Part shown: one piece after another, positions 21,210-30,320 of the stretch | Layout of the letters: each line of letters begins with the position of its first letter | Position numbering within the stretch: position 1 is the first letter of the stretch | NCBI GenBank assembly: GCA_910586755.1 | Contig: CAJUJM010000087.1 | Coordinates: 1 to 36,689 of the forward strand | Source: an uncultured Lachnospiraceae bacterium | Lineage (GTDB): Bacteria > Bacillota > Clostridia > Lachnospirales > Lachnospiraceae | DNA: 36,689 nt | Direction of reading: 5' to 3' | Notes under the pieces: model-generated | The model's input: the letters and a program-made list of their open reading frames with translations, nothing else | What the model was told of the DNA's origin: nothing | Databases searched by the model: none | Made by a program: the position numbers and the translations under genes

Positions 21210-22985
21210 TTATTCAAACTGGCTCTGATAAAGCTGGTAATAGGCTCCCCTTTTTTCCATCAGCTCTCTGTGGTTTCCTTGTTCCAGGATATTTCCCTGG
21301 TCAATGACAAAAATCCGATCCGCCTTGCGGATGGTTGACAGCCGGTGTGCCACCACAAAGGAGGTTCGCCCTGCCAGGAGGTGTTCAATTCCCTGCTGTA
21401 CCAGCCTTTCCGTGTGGGTGTCAATGCTGGAGGTGGCTTCGTCCAGAATCAGGATCCCCGGATTGGAAACCATGGTTCTGGCAAAGGCTAAAAGCTGGCG
21501 CTGGCCAATAGACAACCGGCTCCCTCTCTCGCTGATCTCTGTCTCGTAACCATTTTCCAGGGCCATAATAAATTCATGGGCACTGACTGCTCTGGCGGCC
21601 GCTTCGATTTCCTCATCTGTGGCATCCAGGCGGCCGTAGCGAATATTATCCCGGATGGTTCCGGAAAAGAGAAAATTGTCCTGGGTCATAATGCCCAGCT
21701 GGCTTCTAAGGCTTTCCAGCGTCACCTCCCGGACAGATATTCCGTCCAGCAAAATTTCTCCGTCCGTCACCTCATGAAAACGTCCAATCAGATTGACAAT
21801 GGTGGTCTTGCCAGCCCCGGTAGGTCCTACCAGGGCAATGGTCTCTCCGGGATTTACCGTAAAATTCACGTCTTTCAAAATCAGCCTTTCCGGCTCGTCC
21901 TCATAGGCAAAGCTTACATGGCGAAACTCTACTTTTCCTGTCAAAGGCGGCAATATGGCGGCTCCTTCCCTGTCCGTAATCTCTGCCGGAGTATCCAGGA
22001 TATCAAACACCCGCTCTGCTGCCGATAGATTGGTAATCAATTTATTATAAAAGCTTGCCAGATTGCGGATAGGGCTCCAGAACATAGCAAGATAGGTGGA
22101 AAAAGCCAGGTAGGTGCCCACCTCCACCGCGTTCCGGCCTAAAAAGTGAATCCCGATAAAGTACAGGAAAAAAGATCCTAATCCCCATGTTATCTCTACC
22201 ATCGGCCCAAAGCAGTCGACGCACCGCGCTGCCTGGCAGAAGGAATTTCTCTGTTCTTCCGCAAGCTGGTAGAAATCTTTTCGGCTTTCCTCCTCCGCCG
22301 CAAAGCTCTGAACAAGGCGGATACCGGAGAAGTCCTCATGGACAAAGGCATTTAAGTTGGAACTTTTCTTTCGGTAAAGCTGCCACATGGGATAAGCTTT
22401 GGTCTGAAGCAGGAACATCCCAACCGCCAGCAGCGGCATCGTCAGAAGAGCTGCCATTGCCAGGTATATGTTCTTGGCCACCATAATGGCCGCCACGCCA
22501 ACAACCGTTAAAAGATCCGGCGTCAGCTTGGTAATGCTGTCGGACAGCACGTCTTTTAAAGAGTTGACATCCCCGATAATCCGGGCCAGAATCTTTCCTG
22601 TAGGGCGGCTGTCAAAAAAATGGAAACTCAACGTCTGGATGTGCGCGTACAGCTCCTGGCGGATCGTCATCAGGACCTGGTTTGACAGCTTTGCCATAAT
22701 GATCATCCTTGTCCGGCTGCCCCAGGCAAATACCGCCGCCATAATAAGGGCCGCGGCTCCCAGCCTCAGAAGTCCCCGGATATCCTTTGCCGCCACATAC
22801 CGGTTTACTGCCAGTTCCATTAAAAGGGGCCAGGTCATGCTGATGGTTAAGGTTACTGTCATAATCACTGCCACCAGGGCCAGATCCTTTTTGTAGGACA
22901 GAAGGTAGATAAAAAGCCGTTTCATCATAGAAAGCTTATTACTATGAAGCTGTTCTTCATCCTGGCGAATGGAATTTACTGCCAT
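21210..22985 (-). CDS. ABC exporter half-transporter, BmrD-like subunit with competent Walker B
   Basis: 591 residues: six-helix membrane domain (about 20-320) fused to an ATPase domain (about 350-585). Walker A is GPTGAGKT and Walker B is LILDEATS with the catalytic Glu present. The signature reads LSIGQ instead of LSGGQ and the H-loop is VAHRLS. It pairs with the upstream gene, whose Walker B has Asp in place of Glu but whose signature is intact, giving one degenerate and one active ATP site. That is the arrangement of heterodimeric multidrug exporters such as BmrC/BmrD. ATG at 22985 is chosen because GGAGG precedes it; it overlaps the upstream gene by 10 bp. Confidence 0.92.
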   Translation of the reverse strand: MAVNSIRQDEEQLHSNKLSMMKRLFIYLLSYKKDLALVAVIMTVTLTISMTWPLLMELAVNRYVAAKDIRGLLRLGAAALIMAAVFAWGSRTRMIIMAKLSNQVLMTIRQELYAHIQTLSFHFFDSRPTGKILARIIGDVNSLKDVLSDSITKLTPDLLTVVGVAAIMVAKNIYLAMAALLTMPLLAVGMFLLQTKAYPMWQLYRKKSSNLNAFVHEDFSGIRLVQSFAAEEESRKDFYQLAEEQRNSFCQAARCVDCFGPMVEITWGLGSFFLYFIGIHFLGRNAVEVGTYLAFSTYLAMFWSPIRNLASFYNKLITNLSAAERVFDILDTPAEITDREGAAILPPLTGKVEFRHVSFAYEDEPERLILKDVNFTVNPGETIALVGPTGAGKTTIVNLIGRFHEVTDGEILLDGISVREVTLESLRSQLGIMTQDNFLFSGTIRDNIRYGRLDATDEEIEAAARAVSAHEFIMALENGYETEISERGSRLSIGQRQLLAFARTMVSNPGILILDEATSSIDTHTERLVQQGIEHLLAGRTSFVVAHRLSTIRKADRIFVIDQGNILEQGNHRELMEKRGAYYQLYQSQFE

Positions 22986-24703
22986 ACTGTCTCCTCCTCT
23001 CCGTATTGGACGCACCAGGTATCATAATATCGTCCGCCTTGTTCCATCAGGGATTTATGGGTTCCCCGCTCCGCAATTCTGCCGTTTTCCATAATCAGGA
23101 TTTCGTCTGCATCTTTTACCGATGAAATCCGGTGACCGATGATAATCTTGGTGACTCCCTCTATTGTCTTTAATTTCTGCTGAATCTCCCGCTCCGTCTC
23201 CATATCCAGGGCGGAAGTGGAATCATCCAGAATCAGAATGGGCGTCTTTTTAGCCAGGGCCCGGGCTATGCTGATACGCTGTTTCTGTCCGCCGGAAAGT
23301 CCCACGCCCCGCTCGCCTATGACCGTCTCATACCCCTGGCTGAGACGGTAAATAAAGGAATGGGCGCTGGCTTTGTCAGCCGCCCAGCTTACCGTAGGCT
23401 CTTCCATGGTCTCCTTCTGGCCGGTGCGGATATTCTGACTGACGGAATCGGAAAACAGAAATACATCCTGCATCACCACCGCCATGCTGCCCCGAAGCTG
23501 GTCTAAAGAAAGGCTTCGGATATCTTCTCCGTCCAGCAGTATCCGGCCCTGATCCGCATCATAGAACCTCTGGAGCAGGCTTACCAGAGAAGTTTTTCCC
23601 GAACCGGTCATACCCATAATTCCTAAGGTTTTTCCCGGCTGTATGCTTACGTTAATATCTGCCAGAATCTCCCGTTCTCCCAGAGTAAGCCCTATGTTTT
23701 CAAAACAGATTCCTCCTTTTACTTCCTTCAGGATCCGGGGATTTTCCGGTTCCATTATCCTGGGCTTTTCTTTTAAAACCTTCTGGATTTTCCGGTTGGA
23801 TGCTGCAGCCGCCGCCAAATCATTGCTAAGCCACCCCATCAGCTCCATGGGCCAGATAATGTTGTTGGAATAGTCTAAGAAGGCTCCCAGCTCACCCAGC
23901 GTTATGGAATCCCGGATAACCAAAATGCCGCCAACCAGCACCACTGCCATTAAAAAACCCTGGCCCAAAGCGGAAATCAGGGGCTGGTAAAAAGCCATCA
24001 TCCTGGCCTGTTTCATGTTGAGCCGGTAGTACTGCTCATTTCTCTGATGGAATTTCTTCAGTTCGTACCGCTCTCTGGCAAAGGCTTTCACAGTCCGGAC
24101 TCCCGCCAGATTTTCCTGAGCCACGGTATTAAGCCTTGCAGTCTCTTCACTGATTTCTTCGTAGACCTGGCCCATCTGATTTTCCATGCGGATGGCGCAC
24201 CAGCCAATCACCGGCATGACAATAAGAGGCAGCAGAGTCAGTACAGGACTGATTCTCGCCATGAAAATGATGACCAGCACTGTGTGAATCACACACTCAA
24301 TGGCCAACATTCCCACAAAGCCCATGGCGTTCCAGATCTTCTCTACATCATCCTTGACCCGGGCCATCAGCTCGCCGGTGTTGTGACTGTCAAAATATTC
24401 CACTGACAGAGTCTGGATATGATCAAACAGCTCTTTCCGGATGCTGCAGCCGATTTTCGCTCCGATACAGTCGAAGGTATATTCCTTCCCATACTGAAAT
24501 ACGGCCCGGCCCAGCCCAATGCCGATTAATCCCAGCAAAAGGCCTCCAAACAGTTCCATCCGGCCGGCGGTGATAACATCGTCAATAAGCATACGAATGA
24601 TCTGAGGCACCATCATATCCAGGCCGATGCTGATACACATGGCGACAACCGCCAGAGCATAGAATCGCCAATATTTTTTTGCATAGTTCCAAAGGTATCT
24701 CAT
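22976..24703 (-). CDS. ABC exporter half-transporter, BmrC-like subunit with degenerate Walker B
   Basis: 575 residues with six membrane helices (about 15-305) and an ATPase domain. Walker A is MTGSGKTS and the signature LSGGQ is intact. Walker B is LILDDSTS, so the catalytic Glu is Asp and its own ATP site is non-canonical. The H-loop is IGHRIS. The start at 24703 has GGGGGG upstream; a longer in-frame ORF back to 24868 would run through two terminators and is not believed. The gene is preceded by a leader ORF and tandem terminators, so its expression is probably induced by stalled ribosomes. Substrates are presumably drugs or amphiphilic compounds. Confidence 0.93.
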   Translation of the reverse strand: MRYLWNYAKKYWRFYALAVVAMCISIGLDMMVPQIIRMLIDDVITAGRMELFGGLLLGLIGIGLGRAVFQYGKEYTFDCIGAKIGCSIRKELFDHIQTLSVEYFDSHNTGELMARVKDDVEKIWNAMGFVGMLAIECVIHTVLVIIFMARISPVLTLLPLIVMPVIGWCAIRMENQMGQVYEEISEETARLNTVAQENLAGVRTVKAFARERYELKKFHQRNEQYYRLNMKQARMMAFYQPLISALGQGFLMAVVLVGGILVIRDSITLGELGAFLDYSNNIIWPMELMGWLSNDLAAAAASNRKIQKVLKEKPRIMEPENPRILKEVKGGICFENIGLTLGEREILADINVSIQPGKTLGIMGMTGSGKTSLVSLLQRFYDADQGRILLDGEDIRSLSLDQLRGSMAVVMQDVFLFSDSVSQNIRTGQKETMEEPTVSWAADKASAHSFIYRLSQGYETVIGERGVGLSGGQKQRISIARALAKKTPILILDDSTSALDMETEREIQQKLKTIEGVTKIIIGHRISSVKDADEILIMENGRIAERGTHKSLMEQGGRYYDTWCVQYGEEETVWQ

Positions 24704-24736
24704 AAGTTCCCCCCTTTTTGCGCTGCCTGCACACTG

Positions 24737-24777
24737 AAAAAGGCCGCAATGCCCTACAATCGCAAAGCATCCGGCCT
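24737..24777 (-). terminator. Second (promoter-distal) attenuator terminator of the exporter leader
   Basis: AGGCCG (24777-24772) pairs with CGGCCT (24746-24741), with an inner ATGC/GCAT pair, followed by TTTTT to 24737. It lies 34 bases before the exporter start. Confidence 0.75.
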
Positions 24778-24791
24778 CATTTCCAGATACT

Positions 24792-24819
24792 AAAAAACCG
24801 CAGTCCATACAGACTGCGG
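24792..24819 (-). terminator. First attenuator terminator of the exporter leader
   Basis: CCGCAGTC (24819-24812) pairs perfectly with GACTGCGG (24805-24798) around a 6-base loop and is followed by six T. It lies 29 bases after the stop of the leader ORF. Confidence 0.9.
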
Positions 24820-24848
24820 CAAGTAATTCTGTGCAAAACGGCGCGGTG

Positions 24849-24950
24849 TTAAACTCCGCCCATCTCAAAGAATCCGAAAGTTCCGGCAGGCTGTAGATCC
24901 ATATGTGATTGAGCGATTGTGTTAGTTACAAATGTGTAAATGCGTTTCAT
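24849..24950 (-). CDS. 33-residue leader peptide controlling the ABC exporter
   Basis: An ATG with GGAGG eight bases upstream opens a 33-codon frame beginning MKRIYTFVTNTIAQSH and ending FGFFEMGGV before TAA. It lies about 28 bases after the predicted transcription start and before two terminators. The layout equals that of the Bacillus bmrB leader ORF before bmrCD, where ribosome stalling by antibiotics lets transcription read through. The sequence itself is not recognised as BmrB. GCGG near the end of the ORF can pair with CCGC just after the stop, so ribosome position would influence folding. It is too short to be found by ordinary gene callers. Confidence 0.8.
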   Translation of the reverse strand: MKRIYTFVTNTIAQSHMDLQPAGTFGFFEMGGV

Positions 24951-24984
24951 CAGTGCTGCCTCCTTTCGTTTAGTTGTGCTTTTT

Positions 24985-25012
24985 ATTATACACCTTTGGA
25001 AGTATTTGTCAA
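24985..25012 (-). promoter_or_regulatory. Promoter of the exporter leader
   Basis: On the minus strand TTGACA (25012-25007), 16-bp spacer, TATAAT (24990-24985). It is embedded in the last codons of the DUF1015 gene, whose TAA stop is part of the -10 box. Confidence 0.85.
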
Positions 25013-26239
25013 CCGGTGAATAAAAATTCCGCTTCGAAGTTTTGGTTCAAACCAGGTGGATTTGGGCGGCATCAAAAGCCCTGCGTCCGCCACAGACAAC
25101 AGCTCGTCCATGGAAGTGGGGTACATGGAAAACGCCACAGCCATGTCCAGATTTACCCGCCGCTCCAGTTCCTTCAGTCCCCGGATACCTCCGATAAAAT
25201 CGATGCGTTTATCGGTTCTGGGATCTCCAATACCCAGGATGGGACCTAACAGGTGATCCTGAAGCAGGGATACATCCAGGCCTGCCACCGGATCCGGGGT
25301 GCAAATCCGGGGCTTGGCAGTTAGCCTGTACCAACAGCCATCTAAAAGCATGCCAAACTGCCCTTTTGCAGTGGGAGAAATGCTGGTTTCCGATTCTTCC
25401 ACTGTAAAGTTTTCTCCTACCCGGTCTAAAAACTGGTTTTTATCCAGTCCATTTAAGTCCTTTACCACCCGGTTGTAGGGAAGAATCTTCAGCTGATCAT
25501 CCGGAAACAGTACTGCCAGGAAATGGTGAAAAGGTTCTTCTCCCGTATACCCGGGATTTTCTGCCCGGCGCTTTAACCCTACTTTTACGGCGCTGGCAGC
25601 GCGGTGATGGCCATCGGCGATGTAGGTAGCCGGAATGGCTGCAAATGCCTGTTCTACCTCTTTGACCGCCTGAGCCCCGGCAAGCTTCCACACCTTATGG
25701 CCCACGCCATCTTCTGACACAAAGTCATATAAAGGCTCTTCTTCCATGGCCCGGGATACCATCCGGTCCAAATCCCTGTCTGCCCGGTAAGCCAGAAAAA
25801 CAGGGCCTGTGTGGGCGTTGGTCACATCCACATGGCGGATGCGGTCCCTCTCCTTTTCTTCTCTGGTATTTTCATGCTTTTTAATGGTTCCGGACAGGTA
25901 ATCATCTATAGAACAGCAGGCAGCCAGGCCGGTCTGGCTGCGGCCGTCCATAGTAAGCTGATAAATATAGTAACACTCTTCCGGATCCTCCAGAAAGGTT
26001 CCATCCTCTATCCGTTCATCCAACATCCTGCGGGCCTGGGCGTAAACTTCATCGCTGTACATGTCCGCATCCTCCGGAAACTGGGTCTCCGGACGGTCAA
26101 TGTTTAAAAATGACAGTTCCTTCCCGGCCACGGCTTCCCTGGCCTCAGCCCTGCTGTACACGTCATAGGGCAGGGCCGCCACCCGGGCTGCCACACCGGC
26201 AGCCGGGCGGATACAGTAAAATGGTTTTACAACAGCCAT
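24986..26239 (-). CDS. DUF1015-family protein
   Basis: 417 residues of the DUF1015 family. Recognisable segments are FYCIRPAAGVAARVAALPYDV near the N-terminus, KKHENTREEKERDRIRH in the middle, and DGHHRAASA near 205. The conserved His-rich DGHHR motif suggests an enzyme, but no activity is established. It commonly sits beside serA and serC in Clostridia, and here it follows serA by 9 bp, so a link to serine metabolism is inferred from context. No signal peptide. Its 3' end contains the exporter-leader promoter, and no terminator separates it from that leader. Confidence 0.85.
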   Translation of the reverse strand: MAVVKPFYCIRPAAGVAARVAALPYDVYSRAEAREAVAGKELSFLNIDRPETQFPEDADMYSDEVYAQARRMLDERIEDGTFLEDPEECYYIYQLTMDGRSQTGLAACCSIDDYLSGTIKKHENTREEKERDRIRHVDVTNAHTGPVFLAYRADRDLDRMVSRAMEEEPLYDFVSEDGVGHKVWKLAGAQAVKEVEQAFAAIPATYIADGHHRAASAVKVGLKRRAENPGYTGEEPFHHFLAVLFPDDQLKILPYNRVVKDLNGLDKNQFLDRVGENFTVEESETSISPTAKGQFGMLLDGCWYRLTAKPRICTPDPVAGLDVSLLQDHLLGPILGIGDPRTDKRIDFIGGIRGLKELERRVNLDMAVAFSMYPTSMDELLSVADAGLLMPPKSTWFEPKLRSGIFIHRLTNTSKGV

Positions 26240-26248
26240 AGCTTTTCC

Positions 26249-27415
26249 TTAACCCTTTACCAGACGCACCCGCAGAACGCCTTCAATCGCACTTAATTTC
26301 TCCACGGTATCCGCGTCCGGAACGTTCTCCAGATCCAGCAAAGTGTAAGCAAATTTGTCTTTGCTCTTGTTGGTCATGTCGGAAATGTTTACATGCTGCG
26401 CTGCCAAAATACCGGTGATCTGACCCAGCATATTGGGAATATTCTTGTGGAATACCGCCACTCTGGCCGCGCCGCGGCAAACTCCCATATCGCAGGAAGG
26501 GTAATTGACGGAATTTTTGATATTTCCGTTATCCAGGTAATCCATGATTTCTTCCACCGCCATTTTGGCGCAGTTATCCTCAGCCTCCTCGGTGGATGCG
26601 CCAAGGTGGGGAATCACAATGGCTCCCTCCATACCTGCAACCTTGGGGTTGGGGAAGTCGGTTACATAGTGCTTTACCTTGCCGGAAACCAGGGCCTTTT
26701 CCATAGCGTCCTCGTCTACCAGGGCGTCTCTGGAGAAGTTTAAGAATACCACGCCGTCCTTCATCTTGCCCAGAGCCTCGTCGTTAATCATGCCCTTGGT
26801 GGTTCCGGTGGCCGGTACGTGGATGGTAATATAATCACATTCTTCGTAAATAGCATCAATAGACTTAACCGGGCGCACTTCTCTGGATAACATCCATGCG
26901 GCGCGGATGGAGATGTAGGGATCGTAGCCCAGAACTTCCATTCCCAAAGCCGCTGCAGCATTGGCAATCTCTGCGCCGATAGCGCCCAGGCCGATCACTC
27001 CCAGCTTTTTGCCCTTGATCTCGCCGCCTGCAAAAGCCTTTTTGCTCTTCTCAGTAGACTTGGCAATATTTTCATCCCCTTTATTGGCCTTTACCCAGTC
27101 AATACCTCCCAGGATATCTCTGGAAGCCAGCATCAGCGCGCCGATTACCAGTTCCTTTACCGCATTGGCGTTGGCGCCGGGAGTGTTAAATACTACGATT
27201 CCCTTTTCTGCACACTTATCTAAGGGAATATTATTGACGCCTGCGCCAGCTCTTGCAATAGCCAAAAGGCCCTCCGGCAGCTCCATATCATGCATGGCAG
27301 CGCTGCGGACCAGAACGCCGTTTGCGTCATCCAGGGTATCGGTTAACTGGTAATTATCAGTAAGAAGGTTTGTTCCATATTTGGAAATTGCGTTGAGGCA
27401 ATAAATCTTTTTCAT
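26249..27415 (-). CDS. serA: D-3-phosphoglycerate dehydrogenase
   Basis: 388 residues. It oxidises 3-phosphoglycerate to 3-phosphohydroxypyruvate, first step of serine synthesis. The NAD-binding motif GVIGLGAIGAEIA is near 140-152, the catalytic Arg is in NFSRDALVDE, and the His is in IPHLGASTEEAE. A C-terminal ACT-like domain of about 75 residues (from about VFHKNIPNMLGQI) suggests feedback by an amino acid. The length fits the short ACT-bearing class. It lies 49 bp after serC and 9 bp before DUF1015. Confidence 0.95.
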   Translation of the reverse strand: MKKIYCLNAISKYGTNLLTDNYQLTDTLDDANGVLVRSAAMHDMELPEGLLAIARAGAGVNNIPLDKCAEKGIVVFNTPGANANAVKELVIGALMLASRDILGGIDWVKANKGDENIAKSTEKSKKAFAGGEIKGKKLGVIGLGAIGAEIANAAAALGMEVLGYDPYISIRAAWMLSREVRPVKSIDAIYEECDYITIHVPATGTTKGMINDEALGKMKDGVVFLNFSRDALVDEDAMEKALVSGKVKHYVTDFPNPKVAGMEGAIVIPHLGASTEEAEDNCAKMAVEEIMDYLDNGNIKNSVNYPSCDMGVCRGAARVAVFHKNIPNMLGQITGILAAQHVNISDMTNKSKDKFAYTLLDLENVPDADTVEKLSAIEGVLRVRLVKG

Positions 27416-27464
27416 AATCTTTCTCCTCTAAATTAATGATTGTCACGGTTTCAGGCAGCGTATC

Positions 27465-28550
27465 TTATTTACGGTTCTTTTTCTCAAAATCATCCATAAA
27501 GGTAACCAGTTTCTCTACTCCGGCCATGGGCATTGCATTATAAATGCTGGCTCTCATGCCCCCTACGGTTCTGTGGCCCTTTAAATTCTCAAGGCCTGCC
27601 GCCTTAGACTCTTTTACAAACAGGGCGTCTAAATCCGCGTCTCCGGTTACGAAGGGAACATTCATTAAGGAGCGATCCTTTTTCTCCACAGTGCCCCTAA
27701 ACATCTGGCTCTGGTCTAAAAAGTCATAGAGAAGCTTTGCCTTCTTCTCATTGTATTCCTTCATAGCCTCTAAGCCGCCCTTTCTCTTAAGCCACTGGAA
27801 TACTTTGCCGCACATATAAATGCCGTATGCGGGCGGAGTATTGTAGAGGGAAGCGGCATCTGCATGGGTCTTGTAGCGCAGCATGGTGGGAGTGCCCGGA
27901 AGAACGTCCTCTGTAATCATATCCTCACGGATAATGGCAATTACCACGCCTGCAGGTCCTACGTTTTTCTGAGCGCCGCCGTAAAGCATGGCATATTTCT
28001 CCACCTCTACCGGCTCAGACAGAAAGCAGGAAGAAACATCGGCTACCAATGGTTTTCCCTTGGTATTTGGCAGGGTCTTAAACTTGGTTCCATAAATGGT
28101 GTTGTTTTCACAGATATACACATAATCCGCGTTTTCGGAAATCGGAAGATCCGAGCAATCCGGTATGTAGGAAAAAGTCTTGTCAGCGCTGGATGCCACT
28201 GCATTGGCAGCGCCGTAAAGCTTTGCCTCACTAAATGCCTTCTTGGCCCACTGGCCGGTAACGATATAATCTGCCACCTTATTTTTCATAAAGTTCATGG
28301 GAACCATGGCGAACTGCTGGCTTGCTCCTCCCTGAAGGAATAATACCTTGTAATTGGAAGGAATTCCCATTAACTCTCTTAAATCTGCTTCTGCAGTGTT
28401 GATGATCTCCTCAAACATTTTGGAGCGGTGGCTCATCTCCATAACGGACATGCCGCATCCCCGGTAATCCAGCATCTCCTCTGCTGCTTCCTTCAGTACC
28501 TCCTCCGGCAGAACAGCCGGTCCGGCCGAAAAGTTGTATATTCTGCTCAT
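27465..28550 (-). CDS. serC: Phosphoserine aminotransferase
   Basis: 361 residues, the standard length. It transfers an amino group from glutamate to 3-phosphohydroxypyruvate using PLP. The N-terminus reads YNFSAGPAVLPEEVL. The PLP lysine is in GGAQKNVGPAG, preceded by DVSSCFLS that provides the pyridine-nitrogen Asp. The C-terminal GHRTVGGMRASIYNAMP segment closes the active site. GGAGG precedes the ATG. It forms a serine module with serA and DUF1015, 61 bp downstream of ilvB. Confidence 0.97.
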   Translation of the reverse strand: MSRIYNFSAGPAVLPEEVLKEAAEEMLDYRGCGMSVMEMSHRSKMFEEIINTAEADLRELMGIPSNYKVLFLQGGASQQFAMVPMNFMKNKVADYIVTGQWAKKAFSEAKLYGAANAVASSADKTFSYIPDCSDLPISENADYVYICENNTIYGTKFKTLPNTKGKPLVADVSSCFLSEPVEVEKYAMLYGGAQKNVGPAGVVIAIIREDMITEDVLPGTPTMLRYKTHADAASLYNTPPAYGIYMCGKVFQWLKRKGGLEAMKEYNEKKAKLLYDFLDQSQMFRGTVEKKDRSLMNVPFVTGDADLDALFVKESKAAGLENLKGHRTVGGMRASIYNAMPMAGVEKLVTFMDDFEKKNRK

Positions 28551-28591
28551 AACCTGTTTCCTCCTCTTTCTTTTGCCTTAAGCTTTTTCAT

Positions 28592-28610
28592 AAAACCCCT
28601 CTCTTGGGGG
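28592..28610 (-). terminator. Weak hairpin between ilvB and serC
   Basis: CCCC and GGGG around a six-base loop, followed by TTTT on the minus strand. It is short, so only partial termination or processing is expected. No promoter for serC is seen after it. Confidence 0.35.
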
Positions 28611-28611
28611 A

Positions 28612-30294
28612 TTATTCAATTTTTAAATCCACATCGTCAAACGCGTCAGAAATGGGCGCCCCCGGTGATACCATGGGGAATACCTTGTCATCGCTTGGGA
28701 TCTGGCAGTCAATCACAACCGGAATGTTAAGGGCAACCGCCTCTTTAAATACCGGCTCAAAGTCTTCTTTTTTCTCTACCCGGTATGCCTTGGCTCCCAT
28801 AGCCTCTGCCAGTTTGACGAAATCTACCGTGTCATTTAATACAGTATGTGAATACCGTTTTCCGTAGAACAGGTTCTGCCACTGGCGAACCATGCCCAAA
28901 ACGTGGTTATTCATAATAACCTCAATAAAAGGAATGTTATACCGGGTAGCAGTGGCCAGCTCATTCATATTCATACGGAAGCAGCCATCCCCGGCAATAT
29001 TAACCACCAGCTTATCCTTGCAGCCCATCTTAGCTCCTAACGCAGCGCCCAGGCCATAGCCCATAGTTCCCAGGCCGCCGGAAGTAATCAGAGTTCTGGG
29101 GGCCTTGTACTGGTAATACTGGGCCGCCCACATCTGATTCTGGCCAACCTCTGTGGTAATGATGGCATCGCCGCCGGTAATCTCATAAATCTTCTCCATA
29201 ATAAAGGGGCCGGAAAGGCAGCTCTTGTCATAACGGAGAGGATACATATCCTTTAACCTTTCGATATGCATGATCCATTCATCATGGTTCATAGGATCCA
29301 GACGGGCATTTAACCTACGCAGCACCACTTTGGCATCGCCGATAATGTGGGCATAGGTCTGAATATTCTTATTGATCTCCGCAGAGTCCACGTCAATCTG
29401 CAAAATCTTTGCATTGGGGGCAAATTTTGATGCATTTCCGGTTACGCGGTCGCTGAACCGGGCTCCTACTACCACTAAAAGGTCACATTCGGTAAAGCCG
29501 AAGTTGGAAGCCTTGGTGCCGTGCATCCCCACCATACCGGTATACAACGGATCGGTGCCGTCAAATGCTCCTTTGCCCATAAGGCTGTCTGCCACAGGAG
29601 CCTGAATTTTGTGGGCAAACGCCTTCAGTTCGTCAGACGCCCCGGCAATTACTGCGCCGCCGCCTGCAAAGATAAAGGGCTTCTGGCTGTTTCGGATTAG
29701 TTCTACAGCCCTGTCCATAGCATCTTCGCTGATGGTATCCACCTGAGGTCCTACCACTTCCATCTCTTTATATTCGTACTCACATTCTGCCGCAGTTACG
29801 TCCTTGGTAATATCCACAAGAACCGGGCCGGGCCGGCCGGTGCGGGCGATGGTAAAGGCGCGCCGGATAACGCCTGCAAGCTTATTTACATCCTTTACAA
29901 TAAAGTTGTACTTGGTAATCGGCATAGTCACGCCGGCAATATCAATCTCCTGGAAGCTGTCTTTTCCCAAAAGACTTACTCCCACGTTGCAGGTAATGGC
30001 AACTACGGGAACGGAGTCCATCTGAGCCGTGGCGATTCCGGTAACCAGATTGGTTGCGCCGGGGCCTGAGGTGGCCAGGCACACTCCTACTTTACCGGTA
30101 GCTCTGGCGTAGCCGTCTGCCGCGTGGGACGCTCCCTGCTCATGGGAGGTCAGGATATGGGTAATCTCATCCTGGTGTTTATATAATGCATCATAAATAT
30201 TTAAAATCGCTCCGCCGGGATAGCCGAACACCGTATCCACACCCTGCTCTTTTAAACATTGGATAACAATCTCTGCACCTGTTAATTTACTCAT
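28612..30294 (-). CDS. ilvB: Acetolactate synthase large subunit
   Basis: 560 residues. It condenses two pyruvates, or pyruvate and 2-oxobutyrate, in valine/leucine/isoleucine synthesis. The catalytic Glu is in SHEQGASHAADGYAR (about residue 50). The ThDP-binding motif GDGCFRMNMNELATATRYN, running on to the NNHVLG Mg site, is near 435-465. FAD-site residues are in the middle domain. The length and C-terminus match the biosynthetic (FAD-type) enzyme, not the catabolic one. The regulatory small subunit ilvN is not in the window. It lies 26 bp after ilvD. Confidence 0.96.
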   Translation of the reverse strand: MSKLTGAEIVIQCLKEQGVDTVFGYPGGAILNIYDALYKHQDEITHILTSHEQGASHAADGYARATGKVGVCLATSGPGATNLVTGIATAQMDSVPVVAITCNVGVSLLGKDSFQEIDIAGVTMPITKYNFIVKDVNKLAGVIRRAFTIARTGRPGPVLVDITKDVTAAECEYEYKEMEVVGPQVDTISEDAMDRAVELIRNSQKPFIFAGGGAVIAGASDELKAFAHKIQAPVADSLMGKGAFDGTDPLYTGMVGMHGTKASNFGFTECDLLVVVGARFSDRVTGNASKFAPNAKILQIDVDSAEINKNIQTYAHIIGDAKVVLRRLNARLDPMNHDEWIMHIERLKDMYPLRYDKSCLSGPFIMEKIYEITGGDAIITTEVGQNQMWAAQYYQYKAPRTLITSGGLGTMGYGLGAALGAKMGCKDKLVVNIAGDGCFRMNMNELATATRYNIPFIEVIMNNHVLGMVRQWQNLFYGKRYSHTVLNDTVDFVKLAEAMGAKAYRVEKKEDFEPVFKEAVALNIPVVIDCQIPSDDKVFPMVSPGAPISDAFDDVDLKIE

Positions 30295-30320
30295 TGGCTA
30301 GGTTCCTTTCTGAACTGGTA

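Noticed and set aside
24704..24868. Extended N-terminus of the BmrC-like subunit
   Set aside because: The extension would be translated through two terminators and the stop region of the leader ORF; GGGGGG before the ATG at 24703 marks the real start.
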